Made by a program: the position numbers and the translations under genes. The notes below the pieces were generated by a model that was not told where the DNA came from, ran no database searches, and saw nothing but the letters and a program-made list of their open reading frames with translations. Positions 15,212-27,207 of a DNA stretch of 44,301 nt are shown piece after piece. Position 1 is the stretch's first letter. Each line of letters begins with the position of its first letter. The stretch comes from Rhodocyclaceae bacterium (GTDB lineage: Bacteria > Pseudomonadota > Gammaproteobacteria > Burkholderiales > Rhodocyclaceae): the NCBI GenBank assembly GCA_027492775.1, contig JAPUEC010000195.1:1-44301 (forward strand). Reading direction: 5' to 3'.

Positions 15212-17652
15212 CAATCGTCCATAGGGCGCTGGATGCGCAAAGCGTTGAGCACCACCAGCAACGAACTGGCCGACATCCCGATGCCGGCCAGCCAGGGCGT
15301 GACGTAGCCGGCAACCGCGAGCGGCAACGCAACGATATTGTAGGCGAAAGCCCATCCCAGGTTTTGGCGGATGATCTTGAGCGCAAAACCGGCGCGCCGG
15401 ACACCGCGACGTAAATGGTCGAGATTTTCCGAGAGCAGGATGAAATCGGCTTGTGCCCGCGCCAATTGAGCGCCATCACCCATGGCGATCGAAACCTGGG
15501 CCCGCGCCAGGACGGGCGCGTCATTGATGCCGTCCCCGAGCATCGCCACCACGGCGCCGGCGGCCTGTAATTCCGCCACGAACGCATGCTTGTCCTGCGG
15601 CGACATGCCGGCGTGGATTTCAGCGATGCCAAGTTCGGCCGCCACCTGTCGGGCGACGCCTTCAGCATCGCCGGTGAGGAGGATCACTCGGCGTCCCACC
15701 GCGGTCAGTTGCGAAACCAGCGCCTTGGCCTCGGGCCGAATGGCGTCGCTGAAACGCAGCAGCGCCAGCGCGCCGTCGTCATCCGCCAGCGTCACGACCG
15801 TATCTCCGCTCGCCAGCCACGCCGTCGTGGCCTCCGGCAACATCCCGCCGCTCGGCGCCAGCGCGTATTCCGCCTTGCCGATGCGATAGCGGCGTCCTTC
15901 AATTTGCGCTTCGAGGCCTTGGCCCGGCGTATTCACCACGTTGGCCGCCCTGATCTCCGGCGTGATATCGCGAAGCGCCGCGGCAATCGGATGTTCGGAA
16001 GTCTGTTCAAGCGCCGCCGCCAAGGTCAGGCACCGTTCGCGCGACAGGTCGTGTAAAGGCAAGATATCCAGCAGATGCAGGCGGCCGAGCGTCAGGGTGC
16101 CCGTCTTGTCGAATACGAAATGCGTCGCCCGGGCCAAGGTCTCGATGGCGTGCCCCCGGGTCAGCAGCAATCCGTCTTTTGCCAGCGCGCCGGCGGCAAT
16201 GGTGAGGGCAATGGGCGTTGCCAGGGAAAGCGCGCAGGGACAAGTCACGACCAGCACCGAAACCGTAATCCAAAGCGCGCGCGCCGGGTCGATGAACGTC
16301 CACAGTAGCGCCGTCAGCAACGCCATCGCCAGCACGCTCCAGACGAAGGCGCCGGCGATGCGATCCGCCGTCTCGACGATCCGGGGCTTTTCCATCGATG
16401 CCCGCTCCATCAGGCGGATGATGGCCGACAGACGCGTTTCTTCCCCTACCGCCGTCACCCGCACGACCAGCGGGCTGTCGGTATTGAGCGTTCCGCCGGT
16501 GACGGAACTGCCGACCTCCTTGGGCACCGGCCGGCTTTCACCCGTCAGCAGCGATTCGTCGGCCTGACTTTGCCCCGAAAGTACCTCGGCATCCGCCGGG
16601 ATGATCTCGCCCGCCCGCACCAGCAGGACATCGCCGGGATTCAGGTCCGAAACCATCACCGCCTCAGTCGTATCATCGTCCGGGAAGCGCCGCAGGCGCG
16701 AGGCAAAGGCCGGCAAAAGTCGCGCCAGCGCTTCCGAGGCGCTCACCGCCTTTTGCCGAGCCGTCATTTCGAGGTAACGGCCGCCCAGCAGGAAGAAGAC
16801 GAACATCGCCACCGAATCGAAATAGACTTCGCCGGCCTGGGTCATCGTCGCCCAGACGCTGGCAACGAAGGCGGCGCCGATGCCCAATGCCACCGGAACG
16901 TCCATGCCGACCCGGCGCAATCGCAGGTCGCGCCAGGCATTGCGGAAGAAAGGCGCGGAGGACTAAAAAACGACCGGCAAGGTCAGCAGCAGGCTCGCCC
17001 AGCGCAGCAGGCGCTCGATGTCCGGCGTCATGTCGCCGGCGCCCGCCAGATAGACGGGGATCGCGTACATCATTACCTGCATCATGCCGAAGCCGGCCAC
17101 CCACAGCCGCCAAATGGCGTCTCGCCGCTCCTTGCGGGAAACCTCCTCGTTCTTGGCGGCATCGTAGGGATAGGCGCGGTAGCCGATGGCGACAACCGCC
17201 GCCAGGATGTCCGAAAGCTTGATGCGCGACGCATCCCAGCGTAATCGGGCGCGACGCGTGGCGTAGTTGATGGCGACCGCGGTCACCCCCGGCAACTGCG
17301 AAAGATGGCGCTCATTCAGCCAGATGCAGGCGGCGCAGGTGATGCCTTCGAGCAGCAGCGAGGCTTCGCGCTCGTTTCCTTCGAGATCCCGGACGAAGCT
17401 CTTCTGAAACTCCTCATGATCGTACAGCGCCAGGCGGTCCAGGATCGCCGGCACCGCCTCACGCTGGGTCTCCGGCAGGCTGTCGCGGCTGCGGTAATAG
17501 TCTTCCAGCCCGTTATCGACGATGGCCTGCGCCACCGCCTGACATCCGGCGCAGCACATGGCCCGCGGGGTACCGCCGATCCCGACCGAAAAATCCACAT
17601 CCCGCGGGACGGGCAGCCCGCAGTGGTAGCAAGCGCACAGATCGGATTTCAC
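15211..17652 (-). pseudogene. ccoI: CcoI copper-transporting P1B ATPase, interrupted by one in-frame amber codon
   Basis: CcoI exports or delivers copper for cbb3 oxidase. In one frame, 814 codons cover the whole family length. Seen in order are N-terminal Cys pairs (CACYHC, CCAGCQ), a heavy-metal domain (GITCAACIW), the membrane copper motif TCPCALSLATPIALT, the phosphorylation site FDKTGTLTLG and the hinge GDGINDAPVLA. The start is GTG at 17650-17652 with GGAAGG upstream. The gene is broken at codon 230 by TAG (16963-16965) within LTLPVVF*SSAPFFRN, where relatives have Tyr; frame is kept on both sides. This would be a recent point mutation, a base-calling error or read-through. If real, cbb3 maturation may be reduced. 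Confidence 0.85.
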
Positions 17653-17930
17653 GACAATAGCCTTCCGGCGGCCATGCCGGCGGGAAACATTTCCGGGCGA
17701 CCCAATGCAGACGCGCAGGAAGCGGCATCGCTCGGATGGGCAAGAAGAGAATGAACAGGAGGCATCTCGATTTTCTGGTCAGGCAGGCGCGAAGGATAAC
17801 GCCGTTTCCGAACCGCGTCCCGAGGGCGCCGGATTAAACGTCCAAATCGATATGTTCGACAGCGAACAGACCTTGCCCCCGGGGCGGGACGTTAAATGTA
17901 CGGCGAATGAATCGAAGGAGGAGTCAAAAC
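17653..17930. other. Divergent intergenic region ccoI / secreted protein
   Basis: A 278-base stretch between the ccoI start (minus) and the gene at 17931 (plus). AAGGAGGAG just before 17931 is the ribosome site of that gene. No FNR-type palindrome, tRNA or credible small gene was seen; short open frames lack family features. Confidence 0.5.
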
Positions 17931-18341
17931 ATGAAAACCACTCTTAGTCTCGGCAGTCTGGCGCTGGTTGTCGGCCTGGCATGTTCTTCAGCCGCCTGGT
18001 CCCAAGGCGCGGCGCCGGCACAACAGGAGTCCAACGGCATTCCCTATCTTTCCGGCGGCATCGGCGATGGCGAACGCCAGCAGATGGACGCGGTCAGCAA
18101 GGATTACAACCTGAAGCTCATCCTGGCCGAGCGCAGCGGCTCTTACATCGCTCAAGTCGATGTCGGCATCGTCGATGCCAAGGGCAACACCGTCCTCGAA
18201 GCACAATCCGTCGGGCCATTCTTCCTGGCCAAGCTGCCACCGGGCAATTACCGCGTCACCGCCACCTACGGCGGCAAGGTGCTGCGCCAGCGCATCGCCG
18301 TACCCTCGCGCGGCCAACAGACACGGGAATTCTACTGGTAA
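17931..18341 (+). CDS. Small secreted protein with carboxypeptidase-regulatory-like fold
   Basis: A 136-residue protein with a clear signal peptide (MKTTLSLGSLALVVGLACSSAAWSQ; cleavage probably after Ala-Trp-Ser or nearby) and an AAGGAGGAG ribosome site. The mature part begins SNGIPYLSGGIGDGERQQM and ends in a beta-rich domain (IVDAKGNTVLEAQSVGPFFLAKLPPGNYRVTATYGGK) resembling the carboxypeptidase-regulatory/prealbumin-like sandwich. It is expected in the periplasm. The family is common in betaproteobacteria and has no known function. It stands alone between ccoI and tRNA-Thr; the terminator beyond it serves the opposite strand. Confidence 0.75.
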   Translation: MKTTLSLGSLALVVGLACSSAAWSQGAAPAQQESNGIPYLSGGIGDGERQQMDAVSKDYNLKLILAERSGSYIAQVDVGIVDAKGNTVLEAQSVGPFFLAKLPPGNYRVTATYGGKVLRQRIAVPSRGQQTREFYW

Positions 18342-18362
18342 TCGCAACGACATCCAGATAAC

Positions 18363-18393
18363 AAAAAAGCCTGCCGAAATCGTTCCGGCAGGC
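18363..18393 (-). terminator. Intrinsic terminator of tRNA-Thr
   Basis: Stem GCCTGCCG/CGGCAGGC (18369-18376 with 18386-18393) followed on the minus strand by six T residues (18363-18368). It lies 30 bases downstream of the tRNA CCA end and is placed to end the tRNA transcript. Confidence 0.85.
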
Positions 18394-18422
18394 CCTTGCG
18401 CCCTATAATCCGGGCAGGCGTC

Positions 18423-18498
<76 letters not shown>

Positions 18499-18559
18499 AG
18501 AAGGCGCGGATTATAACGTTCGCCCCCCGTGGGCGCAATGAACCACTGGCCCGCCCGAC

Positions 18560-20110
18560 ATGAATCTGTTGCGTACGCTCGCCACGGTGAGCGGCATGAC
18601 CCTGCTTTCGCGCATTCTCGGCTTCGTTCGGGATTTCGTCATTGCCCGCGCCTTCGGCGCCGGCGTCGCCACCGACGCTTTCTTCGTCGCCTTCAAACTC
18701 CCCAACCTCCTGCGGCGGCTGTTCGCCGAGGGCGCGTTCTCCCAGGCCTTCGTCCCGATCCTGGGTGAATACAAGAACCGCCGGGGCGATGAAGAGACCA
18801 AACGCCTGGTCGACCATGCGGCGAGCTTCCTGTCGCTGGCGGTTTTTCTCATCACCCTGCTGGGGATGGCGGCCGCGCCGGTAGTGGTCTGGATCTCGGC
18901 GCCCGGATTCGCCGCGACGCCCGAGAAATTCGATCTGACGGTGACGCTGACACGCATCACCTTCCCCTACATCCTCTTCATGTCGATGGTGGCGCTCTCG
19001 GCCGGCGTGCTCAATACCTGGAGCCGCTTCGCCCTGCCCGCCTTCACGCCGGTGCTGCTCAATCTCGCCTTCATCGGCATGGCGCTTTTCGCGGCGCCCT
19101 ACTTCGCCCAGCCGATTCTGGCGCTGGGATGGGCGGTGTTCATCGGCGGACTGCTGCAATTGGCCATCCAGATTCCGGCCCTGGCGAAAATCGGCATGCT
19201 GCCGCGCATCCGCCTCAATTGGCGCGCCTCCTGGCGAGACGAGGGCGTACGCCGCATCCTCAAGCTCATGGCGCCAGCCATGGTCGGCGTCTCGGTCTCG
19301 CAGATCAGCCTGCTGATCAATACCATTTTCGCCACCTTCCTCAAAGACGGCAGCGTTTCCTGGCTTTATTACGCCGACCGCCTGATGGAATTCCCCTCGG
19401 GCATGCTCGGCGCGGCGCTGGGAACCATCCTGTTGCCCTCCTTATCCCGCTATCACGCCAGCGCGGAGCATGATGAATACTCCAAGCTGCTCGACTGGGG
19501 TCTGCGCCTCACCTTGCTGCTGGCCGCGCCGGCGGCGGCCGCCTTGGCGCTGCTGGCAGTGCCGCTGATTTCCACCCTCTTCTTCCACGGTGCCTTCAGC
19601 GCCAGCGACGTCTTCCACACCCGCGATGCGCTTACGGCCTACAGCGTCGGCTTGATCGGGCTGATCCTGGTCAAGGTGCTCGCCCCAGGTTTCTATGCCC
19701 GCCAGAACGTCCGCACCCCGGTCAAGATCGCCATCGTTTCCCTGATCGCTACCCAAGCAATGAACTTCGCCTTCATCGGCTGGCTCGAACACGCGGGCTT
19801 GGCACTTTCGATCGGCCTGGCGGCTTGCCTCAATGCCGCGCTGCTCTACCGAGGCCTGCGAGCTCGCGCAATCTACGTTCCGCAGCGAGGCTGGCTGCCG
19901 TTCTCGCTGAAGCTCTTGGTCGCGCTTTGCGTCATGTCGGCAATCCTCTGGTTCGGCGTCGGCAACGAGGCGCAGTGGCTGCGTTATGACGGCCTCGAGC
20001 GCATCATCCGGCTGACGATTCTGGTGGTCATTGGAGCGGGTGCCTATTTCGCCACCCTCGGATTGTTAGGTTTCCGCCTCCGGGATTTCCGCCGGCGGGC
20101 GGCTGATTAA
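18560..20110 (+). CDS. murJ: MurJ lipid II flippase
   Basis: A 516-residue protein with about fourteen membrane helices that flips lipid II across the inner membrane for peptidoglycan synthesis. The N-terminus [34 protein letters not shown], with its conserved Arg residues, [23 protein letters not shown] and [22 protein letters not shown] are typical of MurJ/MviN. The Arg and Asp of RILGFVRD are needed for activity in studied homologues. Length is normal. It is followed 11 bases later by the PEBP gene; the usual betaproteobacterial neighbour rpsT is not seen here. Confidence 0.96.
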   Translation: MNLLRTLATVSGMTLLSRILGFVRDFVIARAFGAGVATDAFFVAFKLPNLLRRLFAEGAFSQAFVPILGEYKNRRGDEETKRLVDHAASFLSLAVFLITLLGMAAAPVVVWISAPGFAATPEKFDLTVTLTRITFPYILFMSMVALSAGVLNTWSRFALPAFTPVLLNLAFIGMALFAAPYFAQPILALGWAVFIGGLLQLAIQIPALAKIGMLPRIRLNWRASWRDEGVRRILKLMAPAMVGVSVSQISLLINTIFATFLKDGSVSWLYYADRLMEFPSGMLGAALGTILLPSLSRYHASAEHDEYSKLLDWGLRLTLLLAAPAAAALALLAVPLISTLFFHGAFSASDVFHTRDALTAYSVGLIGLILVKVLAPGFYARQNVRTPVKIAIVSLIATQAMNFAFIGWLEHAGLALSIGLAACLNAALLYRGLRARAIYVPQRGWLPFSLKLLVALCVMSAILWFGVGNEAQWLRYDGLERIIRLTILVVIGAGAYFATLGLLGFRLRDFRRRAAD

Positions 20111-20121
20111 AGGAGATCACG

Positions 20122-20751
20122 ATGAAACTGTGGAGCGACAGCTTCGCCGACGGCGCGGTGATTCCCGGCGAATTCGCCTTTTGCCTCCCTGATCCCGAAC
20201 GGCATGTCTGCCTCGGCGGCAACCGGAATCCGCATCTTGCCTGGTCCGACGTTCCCCCCGGCACGGCCTCCTTTGCGCTCATTTGTTACGACCCGGACGC
20301 TCCCAGTAGCGGGGAGGACGTCAATCAAGAAGGTCGAACCGTTCCGGCGGGCCTGACCCGGACGGACTTCTTTCATTGGGTGTTGATCGACCTGGCACCC
20401 AACCTGCGTGAAATCGGCGAAGGGGAGTATTCGGCGGCGATCACTCCGCGCGGAAAGACCGGCGTGCCGACGCCCGGCGGCGCCCGCCAAGGCCTCAACG
20501 ACTATACCGGCTGGTTCGCGTCGGATCAGGACATGCGCGGCGACTACCACGGTTACGATGGCCCCTGCCCGCCCTGGAACGACGAGATCGTTCATCGCTA
20601 TATTTTTACCCTTTACGCCCTCGATGTTGCGCAGCTTCCCATGGAGGGTCGTTTCACAGGCGCGGCTGTGCGCGATGCCCTGAAGGGGCACGTGCTTGCC
20701 GAAGCGACCTGGCTCGGCCGCTACGGGCTCAATCCGCTCGCCGGACCATAA
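20122..20751 (+). CDS. YbhB/YbcL (PEBP) family protein
   Basis: A 209-residue phosphatidylethanolamine-binding-protein-like protein. Family motifs present are NRNPHLAWSDVPPGTASFALICYDPDAP, then FFHWVLIDL and YDGPCPPWNDEIVHRYIFTLYALD. These line the anion-binding pocket. Bacterial members bind small anionic ligands or inhibit kinases or proteases in a few studied cases; the role here is unknown. No signal peptide is seen, so it is likely cytoplasmic. AAGGAGAT precedes the start, and it follows murJ by 11 bases, hence likely co-transcribed. Confidence 0.9.
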   Translation: MKLWSDSFADGAVIPGEFAFCLPDPERHVCLGGNRNPHLAWSDVPPGTASFALICYDPDAPSSGEDVNQEGRTVPAGLTRTDFFHWVLIDLAPNLREIGEGEYSAAITPRGKTGVPTPGGARQGLNDYTGWFASDQDMRGDYHGYDGPCPPWNDEIVHRYIFTLYALDVAQLPMEGRFTGAAVRDALKGHVLAEATWLGRYGLNPLAGP

Positions 20752-20825
20752 CGCTGCCGTCGCATCAACGCCCGGGGCACGCCATTTGCCCTAGATGAGG
20801 CCATTCCTTCAATTGACGGTCTCAT

Positions 20826-21848
20826 ATGGCTCTATTTTCATCCGGCAATCCGACGGTCAGCCTCGGCCTGCAAGGTGGCGGCGCGCACGGCGCATTTACC
20901 TGGGGCGTTCTCGATTACCTGCTCGAAGATGGGCGCGTGGATTTCGACGGCATTAGCGGAACCAGTGCCGGCGCAATGAACGCGGTAGTCCTCGCCCATG
21001 GCTTGGCAATCGGAGGACGGCAGGGCGCGAGGCAGGCGCTACGTGACTTCTGGAACGCCGTAGCGACGCGCTCACCTATCGATTTCACCATCCCCTCGGG
21101 TGACAGCGTCGCGCTGATGCCGGCGGTGAAATTCATGCTGCAGTGGACCCACTTCCTATCGCCCCAGCAATTGAATCCCTTCGACTTCAATCCCCTGCGC
21201 GACATTCTCGTGGAACAAGTCGATTTCAAGCGCCTGCGTGCACAAAGTCCTGTGAAGCTCTTCATCGCCGCGACCCACGCCAATTCCGGCAAATTGCGAA
21301 TCTTTCGCGAGCAGGAAATGACTTCCGACATGGTGCTCGCCTCGGCCTGCCTCCCCTCGATCCACCGCACCATCCAGATCGATGGCGAGCCCTACTGGGA
21401 CGGCGGTTACAGCGCCAATCCGGCGATATTCCCGCTGGTTTATGAATGCGACTGCGACGATATCCTGCTCGTCATGCTGGCCCCGCTGAATCACAAGAAA
21501 ACGCCGCAAACCGCGGCAGAAATTCACTCGCGGGTGCTTGAGCTTTCTTTCAACGCAACTTTTTTGCGAGAAATGCGGATGTTCGCATTGATGCGCGAAA
21601 ATCTTGGCAAATGGTGGTTTCCGCGGGTAACACGCCTTGCCCGCCGCGTTCACAACACGCATTTTCACATTGTCGAAGCCGAGGATTTCCTTAGCGAACT
21701 GCATGCGGACACTAAGCTGGCCGCCAACCTGGGTTTCTTTGAAACACTGCGTGATCAGGGGCGGCAGCGTGCGAGAAAGTGGCTCGACTGCCACTTCGGC
21801 GCCATTGGAAGAACCTGCTCGGCCGACCTCGCGATGATGTTCGGCTAA
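20826..21848 (+). CDS. Patatin-like phospholipase
   Basis: A 340-residue Ser-Asp dyad hydrolase. The oxyanion loop GLQGGGAHGAF is near the N-terminus, the nucleophile Ser lies in GISGTSAGAMNA, and the catalytic Asp in WDGGYSANPA. The C-terminal 130 residues (LNHKKTPQTAAEIHSRVLELSF and beyond) match a common class of bacterial patatins of this length. Likely substrates are phospholipids or other acyl esters. No signal peptide is visible. It lies 74 bases after the PEBP gene and ends at a bidirectional terminator shared with hppA. Confidence 0.9.
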   Translation: MALFSSGNPTVSLGLQGGGAHGAFTWGVLDYLLEDGRVDFDGISGTSAGAMNAVVLAHGLAIGGRQGARQALRDFWNAVATRSPIDFTIPSGDSVALMPAVKFMLQWTHFLSPQQLNPFDFNPLRDILVEQVDFKRLRAQSPVKLFIAATHANSGKLRIFREQEMTSDMVLASACLPSIHRTIQIDGEPYWDGGYSANPAIFPLVYECDCDDILLVMLAPLNHKKTPQTAAEIHSRVLELSFNATFLREMRMFALMRENLGKWWFPRVTRLARRVHNTHFHIVEAEDFLSELHADTKLAANLGFFETLRDQGRQRARKWLDCHFGAIGRTCSADLAMMFG

Positions 21849-21940
21849 GCATACCTATGCGCTGCGCCTGATGATCGAGACTGGATTGAAAAAAGCATGG
21901 CGTTCAGCCGCGAGCGCCACTCAGCCGAGGTAAAAACAAA

Positions 21941-21966
21941 AAAGGCGGCCGAAGCCGCCTTTTTTA
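21941..21966. terminator. Bidirectional intrinsic terminator between patatin gene and hppA
   Basis: The stem AAAGGCGGC/GCCGCCTTT around a CGAA tetraloop has A residues on its left and T residues on its right, so it works for both converging genes. Confidence 0.9.
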
Positions 21967-21984
21967 TTTGGATTAAGCGTTTGT

Positions 21985-24048
21985 TCAGGCAACAACCGGC
22001 AGCAGCGGCACAATCAGCAGCGCCACGAGGTTGATGATCTTGATCAGCGGGTTTACCGCCGGGCCGGCCGTATCCTTGTACGGGTCGCCGACGGTGTCGC
22101 CGGTCACGGCTGCCTTGTGCGCTTCGGAGCCCTTGCCGCCGAAGTGGCCGTCTTCGATGTACTTCTTGGCGTTATCCCAAGCACCGCCGCCGGTGGTCAT
22201 GGAAATCGCAACGAAGAGACCGGTGACGATGGTGCCAACCAGCAGGCCGCCGAGGGCGACCGGGCCGAGCACGAGGCCGACGATGATGGGCACGGCAACC
22301 GGCAGGATCGACGGGATCATCATTTCCTTGATCGCCGCCACGGTCAGCATGTCGACCGCCTTGGAATAGTCGGGCTTGCCCGTACCTTCCATGATGCCCG
22401 GGATTTCCTTGAACTGGCGACGCACTTCAACCACCACCGCGCCAGCCGAACGACCAACCGCTTCCATCGCCATGGCGCCGAACAGGTAAGGAATCAGGCC
22501 GCCGATGATGAGGCCGATGATCACCATGTGGTTCGAGAGGTCGAAAGTCACACCCTTCATGCCAGCCGCTTCAAGCGCATGCGTATAGTCGGCGAAGAGC
22601 ACGAGGGCGGCCAGGCCGGCGGAGCCGATGGCGTAGCCCTTGGTCACGGCCTTGGTCGTGTTGCCAACTGCGTCAAGCGGGTCGGTCACGGCACGGACTT
22701 CCTTCGGCAACTCGGCCATTTCGGCGATACCGCCGGCGTTGTCGGTGATCGGACCGTAGGCGTCGAGCGCCACGACGATACCCGCCATGGAGAGCATGGA
22801 GGTTGCGGCGATGGCGATGCCGAACAGGCCACCCATCTCGAACGCCGCCCAGATCGAGGCGCAGACCGAGATAACTGGCAGCGCCGTGGCCTTCATCGAC
22901 ACGCCGAGACCGGCGATGATGTTCGTCCCATGACCGGTTGTCGAGGCTTCGGCGACGTGCTTGACCGGCGCATAATCGGTGCCGGTGTAGTACTCGGTGA
23001 TCCAGACCAGTGCCGCGGTCAGCACCAGGCCGACGACGGAGCAACCGAAGATGGCATTGACGCTGACGGTGTGGGTGCCGAGGACGGCGCCTTGCGGCAG
23101 CAGCCAGGTAATCACCGGGTAGTAGCCAATCAGCGCCAACACGCCCGCAACGGCGAGGCCACGATAAAGGGCGGACATGATCTTGCCGCCTTCGCTGGCC
23201 TTGACGAACATGCAACCGATAATGGAAGCGATGATCGAAACCGCGCCCAAGGCGAGCGGGAAGACCACGAGGTTCTCGCTCGCACCGGCCACGCCCTTGA
23301 TCGACAAGGCCGCCAGCACCATGGTCGCGACCACGGTGACGACGTAGGTTTCGAACAGGTCGGCAGCCATGCCGGCGCAGTCGCCGACGTTGTCGCCGAC
23401 GTTGTCGGCGATCACCGCCGGGTTGCGCGGATCATCTTCCGGAATACCGGCTTCGACCTTGCCCACCAGGTCGGCACCGACGTCAGCGCCCTTGGTGAAA
23501 ATGCCGCCGCCCAGACGGGCGAAGATGGAGATCAGCGAGGAACCGAACGCCAGGCCAACCAGCGGCTCGACGATATGGGTCATTTCGCCGCCATGCGACT
23601 TGAGGAAGGCGAAGTAGCCGGCAACGCCGAGCAGACCGAGACCAACCACCAGCATGCCGGTGATGGCGCCGCCCTTGAAGGCGACGGCCAGCGCCGGGGC
23701 GATGCCCTTGCGCGCGGCTTCGGCCGTGCGCACGTTGGCGCGCACCGAGACGTTCATGCCGATGAAGCCAGCGGCTCCCGACAAGACGGCGCCGATGAGG
23801 AAGCCAATCGCAGTCGGCCAGCCCAGTTTCGGCACGAAGCCAATGACCAAGAACAACACCAAGCCCACGATGGCGATGGTTTTGTATTGACGTGCGAGGT
23901 AGGCGGACGCGCCTTCCTGAATGGCTTTGGCAATCTGCTGCATGCGCTCGTTGCCGGCCGGCAGCGAGAGAATCTGCTGGCTGGAAATCGCGCCGTAGGC
24001 CACCGCCACGATGGCACAGCCAAGCGCCAGGTACAGTGCTTCTGACAT
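21985..24048 (-). CDS. hppA: Membrane-bound proton-pumping pyrophosphatase (K+-independent type)
   Basis: A 687-residue inner-membrane enzyme with about sixteen helices that couples PPi hydrolysis to proton pumping. The substrate motifs [23 protein letters not shown] and [13 protein letters not shown] are complete, as is the C-terminal [21 protein letters not shown]. In the motif that separates the two subclasses this protein reads GNTTKA; Lys there marks the K+-independent group, whereas K+-dependent enzymes have Ala. It is 65 bases downstream of the PPi-dependent phosphofructokinase on the same strand, pointing to joint use of PPi as an energy currency. Confidence 0.97.
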   Translation of the reverse strand: MSEALYLALGCAIVAVAYGAISSQQILSLPAGNERMQQIAKAIQEGASAYLARQYKTIAIVGLVLFLVIGFVPKLGWPTAIGFLIGAVLSGAAGFIGMNVSVRANVRTAEAARKGIAPALAVAFKGGAITGMLVVGLGLLGVAGYFAFLKSHGGEMTHIVEPLVGLAFGSSLISIFARLGGGIFTKGADVGADLVGKVEAGIPEDDPRNPAVIADNVGDNVGDCAGMAADLFETYVVTVVATMVLAALSIKGVAGASENLVVFPLALGAVSIIASIIGCMFVKASEGGKIMSALYRGLAVAGVLALIGYYPVITWLLPQGAVLGTHTVSVNAIFGCSVVGLVLTAALVWITEYYTGTDYAPVKHVAEASTTGHGTNIIAGLGVSMKATALPVISVCASIWAAFEMGGLFGIAIAATSMLSMAGIVVALDAYGPITDNAGGIAEMAELPKEVRAVTDPLDAVGNTTKAVTKGYAIGSAGLAALVLFADYTHALEAAGMKGVTFDLSNHMVIIGLIIGGLIPYLFGAMAMEAVGRSAGAVVVEVRRQFKEIPGIMEGTGKPDYSKAVDMLTVAAIKEMMIPSILPVAVPIIVGLVLGPVALGGLLVGTIVTGLFVAISMTTGGGAWDNAKKYIEDGHFGGKGSEAHKAAVTGDTVGDPYKDTAGPAVNPLIKIINLVALLIVPLLPVVA

Positions 24049-24113
24049 CTAGAACTCCCTTGGTTAACGTAACTGGTAAAAAATTCTGCGTTCTTTTTAA
24101 AGGTCCGCTCCGC

Positions 24114-25373
24114 TCAGACCTTGAATTCCGCCAGCTTTTTCGGCACTGGCGTGTTCTTGAGCCGGACGTAATCCGGCAAGCCGTTACGGAAAGGCGGAGG
24201 ATCCTCACCCTCGATCAAGGGCTGCAGATAGGCGCGGCACTTGTCGGTAATGTGGAACCCGTCTTCCGAAATGAAATCTCGCGGCATCTTGCGCTCGACG
24301 TTGGCCACGTCCTTCAATTGCGCCACGCCGATTTCCCAGCGATAAGGCGCATCCGAAAGGCGCACGACCGCCGGCATGACCGCATTCTGGCCGGCGATGG
24401 CCAGTTCGACCGCCCGCACCCCCAGCGCATAGGCCTGATCGACGTCGGTCTTGGAGGCGATGTGGCGGGCCGAACGCTGCAGATAATCGGCCAGCGCCCA
24501 GTGATATTTGTAGCCGAGCTTGTCCTTGATCAACTGGGCGACCACCTGGCCGACGCCGCCCAATTGCGAATGTCCGAAGGCATCCTTGCTCCCCATGTCG
24601 GCGATCAGCTTGCCGGAGGCATCCGACAAACCCTCGGAAACACCGACCGTGCAGTAGCCGTAACGTTCGACGCATTCCTTCACCCGGGCGAGGAAGGCTT
24701 CCGGGTCGAAGGGGATTTCAGGGAACAGCAGCAAGTGCGGCGGCTCGCCGACCGATTCCGATGCCAAACCGCAGGCGGCGGTAATCCAGCCGGCGTGGCG
24801 GCCCATGACTTCCATGACGAAAATCTTGGTCGAAGTGCGCGCCATCGAGGCGACATCGAAGCCGGCCTCGCGCATGGAGGTGGCGACGTACTTGGCGACC
24901 GAGCCGAAACCCGGGCAGCAGTCGGTGACCGGCAGGTCGTTGTCGACCGTCTTCGGCACGCCGACGCAAATCAGCGGATAACCCAACTTCTCGGAAATCT
25001 CGGACATCTTCCAGGCGGTGTCCATGGAATCGTTGCCGCCGTTGTAGAAGAAGTAGCCGATGTCGTGCGCCTTGAAGACCTCGATCAGGCGCTCGTATTG
25101 GGTACGGTGTTCCTCGACGCTCTTGAGCTTGTAGCGGCAGGAGCCGAAGGCGCCGGATGGCGTCGTTTTCAGGCGGGCGATATCGGCATCCGACTCCAGG
25201 CTGGTGTCGATGAGCTCCTCGGTCAGGGCGCCGATGATGCCGTCGCGGCCGGCGAAGACCTTGCCGATTTTTTCCGGATGCTGGCGAGCGGTCTGGATGA
25301 CGCCGCAGGCCGAGGCGTTGATCACCGCCGTCACGCCGCCCGACTGGGCGTAAAACGCATTCTTGGGCGCCAT
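24114..25373 (-). CDS. PPi-dependent 6-phosphofructokinase
   Basis: A 419-residue enzyme interconverting fructose 6-phosphate and fructose 1,6-bisphosphate, using PPi rather than ATP. The phosphoryl-donor loop reads FYNGGNDSMDTA, with Asp in place of the Gly of ATP enzymes. The catalytic segment is PKTVDNDLPVTD, where Lys-Thr-Val-Asp-Asn-Asp replaces the ATP-type GTIDND. MEVMGRHAGW follows and binds the sugar phosphate. AGGAGAAT precedes the ATG. It sits between adk (10 bases) and hppA (65 bases). Reaction direction in vivo cannot be read from sequence. Confidence 0.95.
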   Translation of the reverse strand: MAPKNAFYAQSGGVTAVINASACGVIQTARQHPEKIGKVFAGRDGIIGALTEELIDTSLESDADIARLKTTPSGAFGSCRYKLKSVEEHRTQYERLIEVFKAHDIGYFFYNGGNDSMDTAWKMSEISEKLGYPLICVGVPKTVDNDLPVTDCCPGFGSVAKYVATSMREAGFDVASMARTSTKIFVMEVMGRHAGWITAACGLASESVGEPPHLLLFPEIPFDPEAFLARVKECVERYGYCTVGVSEGLSDASGKLIADMGSKDAFGHSQLGGVGQVVAQLIKDKLGYKYHWALADYLQRSARHIASKTDVDQAYALGVRAVELAIAGQNAVMPAVVRLSDAPYRWEIGVAQLKDVANVERKMPRDFISEDGFHITDKCRAYLQPLIEGEDPPPFRNGLPDYVRLKNTPVPKKLAEFKV

Positions 25374-25383
25374 GAGATTCTCC

Positions 25384-27030
<1,647 letters not shown>

Positions 27031-27034
<4 letters not shown>

Positions 27035-27207
27035 GACTCTTCAAGCGGCAGTTGCCGCGCTTCCTCTTCCAGCATGATCGGGATGTCGTCGCGGATCGGG
27101 TAGGCCAGCTTGCAGGGCTTGCAGACCAGTTCGTGCTCGGCCTTGCGGTACTCCAGATTGCTCTTGCAGATGGGGCAGACCAGGATATCGAGGAGCCTAG
27201 CGTCCAT
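27031..27207 (-). CDS. Trm112 family protein (YcaR-like zinc protein)
   Basis: A 58-residue protein with two Cys pairs, Cys11-Pro-Ile-Cys14 and Cys27-Lys-Pro-Cys30, and the family segment [18 protein letters not shown]. Trm112-like proteins are small activators of methyltransferases in eukaryotes; in proteobacteria they sit, as here, between lpxK and kdsB and have no settled role. The start overlaps lpxK by 11 bases. The stop abuts the repeat-like stretch that separates it from kdsB. Confidence 0.92.

Noticed and set aside
16963..16965. Reading the ccoI TAG as pyrrolysine or programmed recoding
   Set aside because: No pyrrolysine genes or recoding signal are seen, and the family has an ordinary Tyr there; mutation or base-calling error is simpler.
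22117..24045. A 642-codon open frame antisense to hppA
   Set aside because: Its translation is rich in His, Arg, Asp and Gly without any domain, as expected for the opposite strand of a GC-rich gene; hppA on the minus strand is complete and conserved.
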